Positions 1 through 5,265 of a stretch of 5,382 nt of DNA are shown here, one piece after another; the first letter of the stretch is position 1, and the number at the start of each line of letters is the position of its first letter. The translations under genes were made by a program, and so were the position numbers. Source of the stretch: Desulfuromonadales bacterium (lineage in GTDB: Bacteria > Desulfobacterota > Desulfuromonadia > Desulfuromonadales > BM103); NCBI GenBank assembly GCA_029859485.1, contig JAOUDB010000204.1:1-5382 (forward strand), in the 5' to 3' direction. The notes under the pieces were generated by a model. The model made no database searches and was not told the origin of the DNA. It saw only the letters and a list, made by a program, of their open reading frames with translations.

Positions 1-56
1 CAGGGTCGCATATGGACGTGGTTGAGCAGACCATGCGCCTTCTTTTTTACCAATGA
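1..56 (+). CDS. C-terminal end of an upstream gene (partial, unidentified)
   Basis: An open frame enters from the left edge (first full codon at position 3) and stops at TGA 54-56. It gives the tail GSHMDVVEQTMRLLFYQ. Its stop overlaps the proposed scpA start in the sequence ATGA (53-56), the usual sign of translational coupling in an operon. Eighteen codons are too few to identify the protein. In related bacteria the gene before scpA is often trpS (tryptophanyl-tRNA synthetase), and a helical tail with a TMxxxxxL pattern would fit, but that is a guess from gene order. The frame could also be chance, although the exact ATGA junction argues for a real gene. Confidence 0.55.
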   Translation, partial: GSHMDVVEQTMRLLFYQ

Positions 57-835
57 GCGGCACTATGGACAATTACGCAATTCAGCTGGAAAATTTCGAA
101 GGCCCGCTCGACCTGCTGCTTCATCTCATCAAAAAAAACGAGATGGATGTCTATGACATTCCCATGGCAGAAATAACCAGACAATATCTGAGTATTCTCG
201 ATGCCATGAAGTCGCTCAATCTTGATATGGCCGGAGAATTTCTGCTGATGGCAGCAACTCTTCTTCACATCAAATCGAAGATGCTCTTGCCCAAGATCGT
301 TGAGGATGAGCTGGAAGAAGAAGAGGATGACCCACGGGCCGAGTTGGTGCGGCGTCTTCTCGAGTACCAGAAATATAAGGAAGTGTCCCTAACCCTTGAA
401 AGCAAACCCCAACTGGGGCGCGACCTGTTTGCCCGTGTCTCGGCAGAGCCTGAAGTTCTGGAGAATGCGGAAGCCGGTTTCGTTTCGGTAGGCCTTTTCG
501 ATCTTGTAGAAGCGCTGAAAGAGGTCATGAAGGAAAGTTCGGAACCGCTCGTCCACCAGGTCGACATGGAGCAGCTCTCTGTCACCGATCGAATCAACGC
601 CATTCTCTCGCAACTTCAAGGGCAGGAGAGTATCGCCTTTACCGATCTTTTCACTGGCGGACTTAAGCGTAGCGAAGTGATCGTAACTTTCCTGGCTCTC
701 CTGGAATTGGTCAAGTTGCGTATGGTTCGTTTTATGCAGAATGTTCGCTACGGCAGTATCTGGGTTTTCCCCGCAGTGGCCATTGAAGAAAGCGAAGAGC
801 TGGACCTAGGAGATGATTCCCTTGGATATTCATGA
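53..835 (+). CDS. scpA: Segregation and condensation protein A (ScpA, kleisin)
   Basis: ScpA is the kleisin subunit of bacterial condensin. It bridges the two head ends of an Smc dimer and binds ScpB, and the complex compacts and segregates the nucleoid. The 260-residue length is normal. The N-terminal Smc-neck-binding region carries the family signature (LENFEGPLDLLLHLI, residues 12-26, then DVYDIPMAEIT 32-42). The helix GEFLLMAATLLHIKSKMLLP (61-80) is typical of the family. An acidic linker (84-93) leads to the ScpB-binding middle region. The C-terminal winged helix that binds the Smc cap is seen at about 195-240. Two starts are possible. ATG 53 overlaps the previous stop as ATGA but has no clear Shine-Dalgarno. 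ATG 65 gives MDNYAIQLENFEGPLD, has a weak GAGCGG upstream, and begins close to the conserved block. The 3' end overlaps scpB, so the two are probably co-translated. Confidence 0.95.
   Translation: MSGTMDNYAIQLENFEGPLDLLLHLIKKNEMDVYDIPMAEITRQYLSILDAMKSLNLDMAGEFLLMAATLLHIKSKMLLPKIVEDELEEEEDDPRAELVRRLLEYQKYKEVSLTLESKPQLGRDLFARVSAEPEVLENAEAGFVSVGLFDLVEALKEVMKESSEPLVHQVDMEQLSVTDRINAILSQLQGQESIAFTDLFTGGLKRSEVIVTFLALLELVKLRMVRFMQNVRYGSIWVFPAVAIEESEELDLGDDSLGYS
808..812 (+). promoter_or_regulatory. Shine-Dalgarno AGGAG deciding the scpB start
   Basis: AGGAG directly abuts ATG 813 with no spacer, which is too close for normal initiation there. The in-frame TTG at 822 lies 9 nt downstream, near optimal spacing, and would give a protein three residues shorter beginning at Asp5 of the ATG version. 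The ATG could only use a poorer upstream purine run (GAAGAG, about 13 nt away). TTG 822 is therefore a serious alternative to the annotated ATG. Either start keeps the whole first winged helix. Confidence 0.5.
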
Positions 836-1409
836 ACTCACCCCTTTGGTAGAAGCCTTGATTTTTGCCGCTGATGGGCCGATCAAAGTCGAGCGCATGG
901 CCGAGGCTCTCGATTTGGAACAGGCGGAAATCTGTGCAGCTATCGAAGCTCTGGAGGCTGATTACGAAGAGCATCCACGTGGCTTTTTCATGCAGGAAGT
1001 TTCAGGTGGCTACCAGCTCAGAACCCGCCCAGAATACGCCGACTACTTACGCAAGCTCGGCCAGAGTCGTCCCTTCAAGTTCTCCCGTCCTGCCCTGGAG
1101 TCACTTTCCATTATTGCCTACCGACAGCCGGTCACCCGCTCGGAGATCGAGTACCTGCGCGGCGTTGATTCAGGCAGCGTGGTGAAAACCCTGCTCGAGA
1201 AACGTTTGATCAGAATCCTTGGTAAAAAAGATGTTCCCGGCAAGCCGATGATTTACGGCACGACCAAGGAGTTCCTGGAATTGTTCGGGCTCTCGGATCT
1301 TGCCTCATTACCGACCTTGCGTGAATTCAGTGACCTGGTTCCGGAAGATGAGAATGGGGAGTTTATGGCGAGTATGCCTTTGTTAGTTGAAGAGGGGGAC
1401 GTGGAGTAG
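813..1409 (+). CDS. scpB: Segregation and condensation protein B (ScpB)
   Basis: ScpB dimerises and binds the middle of the ScpA kleisin, completing the Smc-ScpAB condensin. The protein (198 residues) shows two winged-helix regions. The first, at about 8-80, contains LVEALIFAADGP (12-23) and SGGYQLRTRPEYADYLRKL (64-82). The second, at about 90-165, contains ALESLSIIAYRQPVTRSEIE (94-113), RGVDSGSVVKTLLEKRLI (116-133) and GKPMIYGTTKEFLELFGL (143-160), all close to the ScpB consensus. A short acidic tail follows. It overlaps scpA by 23 bp if it starts at ATG 813, or by 14 bp if it starts at TTG 822. Many relatives have rluB (a pseudouridine synthase) next; here repeat-rich non-coding DNA follows, so the operon seems to end with scpB. 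Confidence 0.95.
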   Translation: MIPLDIHELTPLVEALIFAADGPIKVERMAEALDLEQAEICAAIEALEADYEEHPRGFFMQEVSGGYQLRTRPEYADYLRKLGQSRPFKFSRPALESLSIIAYRQPVTRSEIEYLRGVDSGSVVKTLLEKRLIRILGKKDVPGKPMIYGTTKEFLELFGLSDLASLPTLREFSDLVPEDENGEFMASMPLLVEEGDVE

Positions 1410-1490
1410 GACGATGATCACAGTCGCCAGGCAAAGGCATTGTCCTTCGCAAGGAGACGGCACTTCTGGTTTTATCTCTTCAAAACAGCT

Positions 1491-1517
1491 GTGGTTCGTA
1501 CCTCACCACGTCCTACG
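1491..1517. repeat. Fragment of a GTAGG...GGTGAGG...CGAACCAC-type intergenic hairpin repeat
   Basis: Read on the minus strand this is CCGTAGGACGTGG followed by TGAGGTACGAACCAC. From memory it resembles the widespread intergenic palindromes of the form GTAGG-n-GGGTnAGG-n-CGAAACCCA found in many proteobacteria and cyanobacteria. Within it GTGGT (1491-1495) can pair with ACCAC (1505-1509) around a 9-nt loop. Full elements of this sort normally have a second inverted copy, which is missing here, so this looks like a half or decayed copy. The family assignment is from pattern memory; the short stem is visible directly. Confidence 0.35.
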
Positions 1518-1550
1518 GTTTCTGCGCTTCGCCGACTGCCATCAACAAAT

Positions 1551-1614
1551 GGGGACACGAAGTAGAATCAATCATGTTCCTATTGATTGAGGCAAAACCC
1601 CGTCCCTCGTCCCC
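1551..1614. repeat. GGGGAC-bounded palindromic element (REP/MITE-like)
   Basis: The element begins GGGGACACGA (1551-1560) and ends TCGTCCCC (1607-1614), giving inverted GGGGACnnGA-type ends. Inside it, TCAATCA (1568-1574) and TGATTGA (1584-1590) form a perfect 7-bp stem around a 9-nt loop. Short intergenic elements with GGGGAC ends are familiar to me from Geobacter/Desulfuromonas-type genomes, where such ends accompany REP-associated (IS200-like) transposases. No transposase is present here, so it would be a non-autonomous copy or a scar. The terminal and internal inverted repeats are seen directly; the mobile origin is inferred. Confidence 0.45.
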
Positions 1615-1630
1615 GGCTAATAACATGTAC

Positions 1631-1667
1631 AAAAAAACAGGCCGGCAACCAGAAGGTTGTCGGCCTG
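1631..1667 (-). terminator. Intrinsic terminator of the PxxKW gene
   Basis: A strong hairpin pairs CAGGCCGGCAACC (1638-1650) with GGTTGTCGGCCTG (1655-1667) around an AGAA loop. It is 13 bp with a single non-Watson-Crick position. On the minus strand it is followed at once by seven Ts (A-run at 1631-1637 on the plus strand), the classic rho-independent arrangement. It lies about 28 bp after the stop of the minus-strand gene at 1696. No T-run follows it in the plus direction, so it acts leftward only. Confidence 0.9.
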
Positions 1668-1695
1668 AATAATGTAACATTCTGTGCTTAAGTCT

Positions 1696-1974
1696 TTAAC
1701 GACCGGCACGCTTCGAAGCTTTGATCGGGTTAACCTTGACCTCTTCGATTTTAACTTCAACTTTCCGGTGCGTAGCGAAGTTGCAGAGACCGGCAGACCA
1801 TTTCTTGATGGGGGCAGGCGCTTTAACGCAAACCGGACCGATGGTGCCGTCTACAATGTGGTCGCAACCTTCACACATTTCGATAACGTTCTGGCAGCTG
1901 CCGCCTTCAGCGATGCAACCTTTTTTACTCCAGAAAACACACTCTGTACCTGCGAGAACTGTTTGACACTGCAT
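1696..1974 (-). CDS. PxxKW family cysteine-rich protein
   Basis: This is a 92-residue protein with eight cysteines (3, 12, 20, 27, 34, 37, 49, 64), including C34-x-x-C37, and the motif P55-I-K-K-W59 that names the PxxKW cysteine-rich family of delta-type anaerobes. Its function is unknown; the cysteine spacing suggests zinc or iron-sulphur binding, but this is not shown. There is no signal peptide or membrane segment, so it is probably cytoplasmic. The C-terminal tail (70-92) is lysine/arginine-rich with a valine/glutamate repeat. The start is secure: AAGGAG (1982-1987) sits 7 nt upstream of the ATG. A sigma70-like promoter and an intrinsic terminator frame it as a monocistronic unit. A plus-strand frame covering the same DNA lacks these signals and is not considered a gene. 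Confidence 0.88.
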   Translation of the reverse strand: MQCQTVLAGTECVFWSKKGCIAEGGSCQNVIEMCEGCDHIVDGTIGPVCVKAPAPIKKWSAGLCNFATHRKVEVKIEEVKVNPIKASKRAGR

Positions 1975-2019
1975 AAGGGTACTCCTTTATTCAAAGCTTG
2001 ATCTAGTATTCGAACAGGA

Positions 2020-2049
2020 TTTCTAACCCCTTTTGTCGATGCCTGTCAA
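2020..2049 (-). promoter_or_regulatory. Sigma70-type promoter for the PxxKW gene
   Basis: On the minus strand a perfect -35 TTGACA (2044-2049) is followed after 18 bp by TAGAAA (2020-2025, 4 of 6 to TATAAT). Transcription would start near 2013, giving a leader of about 38 nt that carries the AAGGAG Shine-Dalgarno. The perfect -35 and the single well-formed gene downstream suggest fairly strong, constitutive expression. Confidence 0.6.
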
Positions 2050-2074
2050 CTATAAAAGCCAGTTCTTCTTGGCA

Positions 2075-2103
2075 TTGACTGGATTTTCCCGAAGGGGTAT
2101 TTT
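2075..2103 (+). promoter_or_regulatory. Candidate promoter for the cysteine-cluster gene
   Basis: TTGACT (2075-2080, 5 of 6) is followed after exactly 17 bp by TATTTT (2098-2103, 4 of 6). Transcription from it would begin at about 2109-2111, that is on the start codon at 2110, producing a leaderless or nearly leaderless mRNA. The alternative is a longer leader from an unseen upstream promoter using AAGGGG (2092-2097), which sits 12 nt from the ATG. Its -35 lies back to back with that of the PxxKW promoter, 25 bp apart. Confidence 0.35.
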
Positions 2104-2109
2104 CGCACG

Positions 2110-2421
2110 ATGAGTGAAGACCTCCAAAATGATTCAGAAAAATGGGAATCCATCTGTTGCAGGTGTGGCCGCTGCTGCTATGAAAAAGTTGATTTTGAGG
2201 GTCGTATTTATTACACGGAATTGCCCTGTGAATTCCTTGATACGGAAACCAATCTCTGCCGCGTCTACACCGAGCGTGATGTCAAGCGTCCCGGCTGCGT
2301 ACGCTTGACCGACGAAATCCTCCCCAAAGGCATCATGCCTGCTGATTGCCCTTATGTCTCGGATATTGATAATTATCCTGCACCGACCCTGCTGGACGAT
2401 GGAGATCCCGAGGAAACCTGA
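2110..2421 (+). CDS. YcgN/YkgJ-type cysteine-cluster protein
   Basis: This is a 103-residue protein of the CxxCxxCC (YkgJ/UPF0260) type, presumed to bind zinc or an iron-sulphur cluster; no reaction is established for the family. The N-terminus reads WESICCRCGRCC (12-23), giving C16-x-x-C19-x-x-C22-C23 plus an extra C17. It continues with the family order PC40, LC50-RVY, PGC63-VRLT and ADC80-PY. The WES lead-in and the C-x-RLT-x-E-x-LP block resemble E. coli YcgN more than YkgJ. At 103 residues it is shorter than YcgN (about 150), mostly at the ends. There is no export signal. The start has only a distant AAGGGG (12 nt), but no other in-frame start precedes the cysteine cluster. It is transcribed away from the PxxKW gene and followed by a repeat element. 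Confidence 0.85.
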   Translation: MSEDLQNDSEKWESICCRCGRCCYEKVDFEGRIYYTELPCEFLDTETNLCRVYTERDVKRPGCVRLTDEILPKGIMPADCPYVSDIDNYPAPTLLDDGDPEET

Positions 2422-2441
2422 TACATTTTATTTGTGTTTTT

Positions 2442-2567
2442 TAGCCGCAGATAACATCTGATGGGGAACCAAGAGCAAAAGCCAAAGTCCTTATTACTAA
2501 GGTCATGGCATTTACCAATGATAAAGGTTTTGATTTGTCCGCTTTTATCAGATCTTATCTGCGGCTA
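2442..2567. repeat. Long palindromic CCGCAGATAA repeat, copy 1 (upstream of the mutase gene)
   Basis: The left arm (2442-2462, starting TAGCCGCAGATAACATCTGA) and right arm (2547-2567, ending CTTATCTGCGGCTA) are inverted repeats matching at 20 of 21 positions, separated by 84 bp. A small stem CCTTA-ttac-TAAGG (2489-2502) lies inside. The same arm sequence recurs at 4037-4132. I recall CCGCAGATAA-type arms as dispersed intergenic repeats in Geobacter/Desulfuromonas relatives. It lies between two rightward genes and ends 35 bp before the mutase ATG, so it may contain or influence that gene's promoter, or end transcription from the gene before it. Confidence 0.8.
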
Positions 2568-2602
2568 TTAATATGATTTTAGCCTTTATATAGGAGAGAA
2601 AA

Positions 2603-4024
2603 ATGACTCAAATAAAGTTCGGAACATCCGGTTGGCGCGGCATTCTCGCCGAGGATTTTACCCTCGAAAATGTCCGTATTGTCACTCAGGCGATCGCAGA
2701 TTTTCTGCACGCCGACAAAAGCGCTGATAAGGGCGTTGTTATCGGTCATGACAGCCGGTTCATGGGCGAAAAATTCGCCAGGGAGACGGCACGCGTGCTT
2801 GCCGGCTCGAAGGTGCCGTCTTTTATCTGCAAGCACGATACGCCAACACCTGTGATCGCCTACGAAATCATGCGCCGCAGCGCTGCTGGCGCCATCAACT
2901 TCACCGCCAGTCACAACCCCTACGATTACAATGGCATCAAGTTCTCAACCGCCTGGGGTGGTCCTGCTTTGCCAGAAGTCACCGCTGAAATAGAGCGCCT
3001 GGCCAATGCCATGCTCGGCGAAGTTTGTTACCGCGATATGCCGCTCGATAAGGCCGTGCGTGCCGGTCTGGTCGAGGAGATCGACCCCATGCCTGATTAC
3101 CTTGATGTGATCCGTGCAAAGGTCAATCTCAACGCGATCGGCAAGTCCGGTATGAGCGTGATTTTCGACCCGATGTACGGGGCAGGGCGTGACTATGTCG
3201 ACGGCATTTTGGTTGAGGCTGGGTTGCTGGTACAGACCATCAACAGCTCCAAAGACCCCTATTTCGGCGGCATGCCCCCGGATCCCGCACCGGCTCATCT
3301 CAACGATCTCATCACCCGTGTCAAAGGCGATAAGCATGTCATGTTAGGCCTGGCGACCGACGGTGACGCCGACCGCTACGGCATCATCGACGCTGATGGC
3401 ACCTTTATCGAACCTAACTATATTCTGGCGCTCCTCTATGATTACCTGATCCGCTGTAAAGGTGAGTCAGGTGACGCGGCGCGCTCTGTTGCCACATCTC
3501 ATTTCATCGATGCCGTAGCCGCTTATCACGGTTATAAAGTGCGCGAAACACCGGTCGGCTTCAAATATATCGGTGAATTCATCCGTGATAACGAGATCGT
3601 CATCGGCGGTGAAGAGAGTGCCGGCTTGAGTCTGCGTGGTCACGTCCCCGATAAAGATGGTGTGCTCGCCTGCCTGCTGGTCGCCGAAATGGTGGCTGTC
3701 GAGTGCAAGACGGTCGGTCAACTTCTGCAAGACCTCTACAGCCGCGTTGGTGAGTTCCATACGGCACGCGAGAACCTGCGTCTCTCCCCTGAACTCGCAG
3801 AAAAGATCGGCGATAAGCTCGCTTCACCGCCAGATACTTTGGCGGGCAAGCCGGTTAAGGAGTTGGTGACAACAGACGGTGTTAAAATGATCCTCGAAGA
3901 TGGCTCCTGGGCCCTTTTCCGCAAGTCGGGGACTGAGCCGGTTGTGCGGGTTTATACTGAGGCGGGGAGTGTGGAAGAGTTGGATGCGCTGACTTCTGCA
4001 GCGGTTGGGTTTGTGGAAAGCTGA
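2603..4024 (+). CDS. Phosphoglucomutase/phosphomannomutase family protein
   Basis: This is an alpha-D-phosphohexomutase that interconverts hexose 1-phosphate and 6-phosphate through a phosphoserine intermediate, feeding glycogen, envelope polysaccharide and nucleotide-sugar synthesis in the cytoplasm. The length (473 residues) is normal. All four functional loops are present: FGTSGWRG (6-13); the active-site loop TASHNP (101-106) with catalytic Ser103; the magnesium loop DGDADR (253-258, Asp253/255/257); the sugar-binding GEESAG (336-341); and the phosphate loop RKSGTEP (440-446). Nothing seems missing. Whether glucose or mannose phosphate is preferred cannot be decided from these motifs, so no gene symbol is given. 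AGGAG (2592-2596) lies 6 nt before the ATG, a strong start. It is monocistronic in this window, bracketed by two copies of one palindromic repeat. Confidence 0.95.
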   Translation: MTQIKFGTSGWRGILAEDFTLENVRIVTQAIADFLHADKSADKGVVIGHDSRFMGEKFARETARVLAGSKVPSFICKHDTPTPVIAYEIMRRSAAGAINFTASHNPYDYNGIKFSTAWGGPALPEVTAEIERLANAMLGEVCYRDMPLDKAVRAGLVEEIDPMPDYLDVIRAKVNLNAIGKSGMSVIFDPMYGAGRDYVDGILVEAGLLVQTINSSKDPYFGGMPPDPAPAHLNDLITRVKGDKHVMLGLATDGDADRYGIIDADGTFIEPNYILALLYDYLIRCKGESGDAARSVATSHFIDAVAAYHGYKVRETPVGFKYIGEFIRDNEIVIGGEESAGLSLRGHVPDKDGVLACLLVAEMVAVECKTVGQLLQDLYSRVGEFHTARENLRLSPELAEKIGDKLASPPDTLAGKPVKELVTTDGVKMILEDGSWALFRKSGTEPVVRVYTEAGSVEELDALTSAAVGFVES

Positions 4025-4036
4025 ACCTTTTTAATG

Positions 4037-4132
4037 GCCGCAGATAAGGTCTGATAAAATCTGATAGAACTAAAAGAAGCGTTTTGGGGTTTTAGGTTTA
4101 CCGCATCAGACTCTATCAGATTGTATCTGCGA
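4037..4132. repeat. Long palindromic CCGCAGATAA repeat, copy 2 (downstream of the mutase gene)
   Basis: The left arm begins GCCGCAGATAAGGTCTGATA (4037-4056), continues with a second TCTGATA, and is mirrored by the right arm at about 4104-4132 ending ATTGTATCTGCGAC. About 23 of 30 arm positions pair. CTAAAA (4070-4075) and TTTTAG (4090-4095) form an inner stem, so the whole 96 bp can fold as one long imperfect hairpin. The arm matches copy 1 (GCCGCAGATAA-nn-TCTGAT). It lies between convergent genes, where it could act as a bidirectional transcription end point, though it has no long T-run. Confidence 0.75.
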
Positions 4133-4155
4133 CAAATAAACTTATACTTGTATCC

Positions 4156-5223
4156 TTACGTAATCTCCGCATACTCCAAAAATGTCTTACATGGCGCAAA
4201 GACCTTCTGCTCCCCAAGTAACTCATTCAACTCCGGTGCGTTAAAATAACGCGCTTGCAACGCACGGCCCTGCTGCATCCAAAAACCGAATTGCGGAATA
4301 AACGTGTTGCGCTTGATCGTGTGGTCGATGGTCAGGCCGGCGATGATCAGGATGTTGCGGTCTCCGCTCTCAAAGGAATCGGTGACGTACGAGGCCAGGC
4401 GGTGGAATTGCCGCCAGGTGTTGACGTCGGCCATGCGGCGGTGCGGGTAGGTCGAGGTGACGATGTCGGGCATGAAGTCGAAGACCGAGTTCTCCAGCAT
4501 GGAGTCGGGATCGTGTAGTGTCTCGTTGATATTCATGGTGAAATAGAAGGTGGTCGGGTCAAGGAGTTTGCCAATCGGAACCGGTATCTTGGCGATCTCT
4601 TTTAGTGGGTGCTGGTAGCGGTTCGTAAAGTCCTTGTTGAGGCGATAGACCTTGCCCTGGCTGGCATCCCGTAACGGTTCACCATCCACCAGTTGATCGA
4701 TGTTCAGGTGCAGGTGAGGGTGGTCATGTGTGTCGGTGCTTTTACGCAGCAGGTATTTGTAGGGGATTTCGACCTTCAAACCACCGGGGCCGCGGAAAAG
4801 TGTGATCAAGGTTGATGCGCGTTGGTAAAGGGTCATGTAGGGATTCATTAGGCGATTCAGCATGCCGCAGCAGGGGGCGACCTTGCCGTGCACACGCTCT
4901 ACATAGCCGATCCCTGTCTCCTCGCTGCCACCGATGTGGCTCCCGCCAATGATAACCAGGTCGCGACCGTGATGTGATGCTGGGATCAGTCGCTTCGGGT
5001 CGATCAGAGCACCAACCCGTCCCAGGTTAAAGGCCGGGCAATCATACACGTAGCCGAAAAGACTCTTTTTGATGCTCTGACTCTCATCCGAACACTGCCA
5101 GACGATCGGTAAAGTCCCTTCAAAACGGGCTTCTGCTGTGAGAGATCGCATCCGCCCAAACAGGTCCATCAACTCCATGGGAGGTTGATCGAGGAGTGTT
5201 TCAATCGGTGGAGCGATCGGCAT
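4156..5223 (-). CDS. Putative LCIB-like (beta-carbonic-anhydrase-related) protein, function unproven
   Basis: This is a 355-residue soluble protein with no signal peptide or membrane segment. I see QCSDE (43-47), then PAFNLGRVGAL (63-73), HH (84-85), IIGGSHIGGSEETGIGYVER (91-110) and PCCGM (117-121). This order resembles the LCIB/LCIC family of zinc beta-carbonic anhydrases (C-x-D-E, AFN, PHIG...G-x-G-x-x-x-R, then [AC]CGA). It suggests Cys44, His96 and Cys118/119 as zinc ligands and Asp46 as the catalytic Asp. The arginine usually following the C-x-D-E block is not found; Ser48-Ser50 and Lys52-53 lie there. A segment of about 100 residues (about 125-230) with H-D-H-P-H-L-H (166-172) seems inserted. 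The C-terminal RNILIIAGLTID (289-300) resembles a late LCIB strand. AGGAG (5231-5235) lies 7 nt before the ATG. It stands alone with no carbon-fixation genes nearby. It could instead be an uncharacterised metalloprotein family; the assignment is from motif memory only. Confidence 0.55.
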   Translation of the reverse strand: MPIAPPIETLLDQPPMELMDLFGRMRSLTAEARFEGTLPIVWQCSDESQSIKKSLFGYVYDCPAFNLGRVGALIDPKRLIPASHHGRDLVIIGGSHIGGSEETGIGYVERVHGKVAPCCGMLNRLMNPYMTLYQRASTLITLFRGPGGLKVEIPYKYLLRKSTDTHDHPHLHLNIDQLVDGEPLRDASQGKVYRLNKDFTNRYQHPLKEIAKIPVPIGKLLDPTTFYFTMNINETLHDPDSMLENSVFDFMPDIVTSTYPHRRMADVNTWRQFHRLASYVTDSFESGDRNILIIAGLTIDHTIKRNTFIPQFGFWMQQGRALQARYFNAPELNELLGEQKVFAPCKTFLEYAEIT

Positions 5224-5265
5224 GGTCTGTCTCCTGGTATGTTGCTGTACTTTGTAAGAATTAAC

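Larger units (their letters stand above)
1410..1630. other. Gene-free interval after scpB holding repeat remnants
   Basis: No convincing gene lies between the scpB stop and the terminator at 1631. The only longer frame begins inside scpB in another reading frame and has no ribosome-binding site or recognisable protein pattern. The interval contains a small stem TCCTT-CGC-AAGGA (1443-1455), not followed by a T-run, so not a clear terminator. It also holds a GTAGG-type repeat fragment (1491-1517) and a GGGGAC-bounded palindrome (1551-1614). I found no clean intrinsic terminator for scpB. Confidence 0.5.

Noticed and set aside
302..332. Acidic stretch in ScpA (residues 84-93) as a possible unusual insertion
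   Set aside because: An acidic linker between the N-terminal and middle regions is common in ScpA proteins.
265..603. Minus-strand frame inside scpA with a serine run
   Set aside because: The serine run is the antisense reading of the acidic GAA/GAG/GAT stretch of scpA; there is no independent start signal.
1443..1455. TCCTT-CGC-AAGGA stem as an scpB terminator
   Set aside because: The stem is only 5 bp and no T-run follows it directly, so it does not meet the usual pattern.
1387..1590. Frame starting inside scpB and running into the repeat region
   Set aside because: It has no credible ribosome site, unusual composition, and ends inside the GGGGAC element; more likely chance.
1684..2001. 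Plus-strand open frame of 105 codons covering the PxxKW gene
   Set aside because: It is antisense to a gene with its own promoter, Shine-Dalgarno, recognisable cysteine motif and terminator, and shows no ribosome site or protein pattern of its own.
2945..3337. Minus-strand frame of 130 codons inside the mutase gene
   Set aside because: It is fully overlapped by a clear enzyme gene, lacks a Shine-Dalgarno and resembles no protein I recognise.
2442..4132. The two flanking repeats as ends of a composite transposon carrying the mutase gene
   Set aside because: There is no transposase, the copies differ in length and loop sequence, and no target-site duplication is visible; the mutase looks like an ordinary housekeeping gene.
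4255..4518. Plus-strand frame antisense to the LCIB-like gene
   Set aside because: It lies entirely within a longer gene that has a good Shine-Dalgarno, and has no signals of its own.
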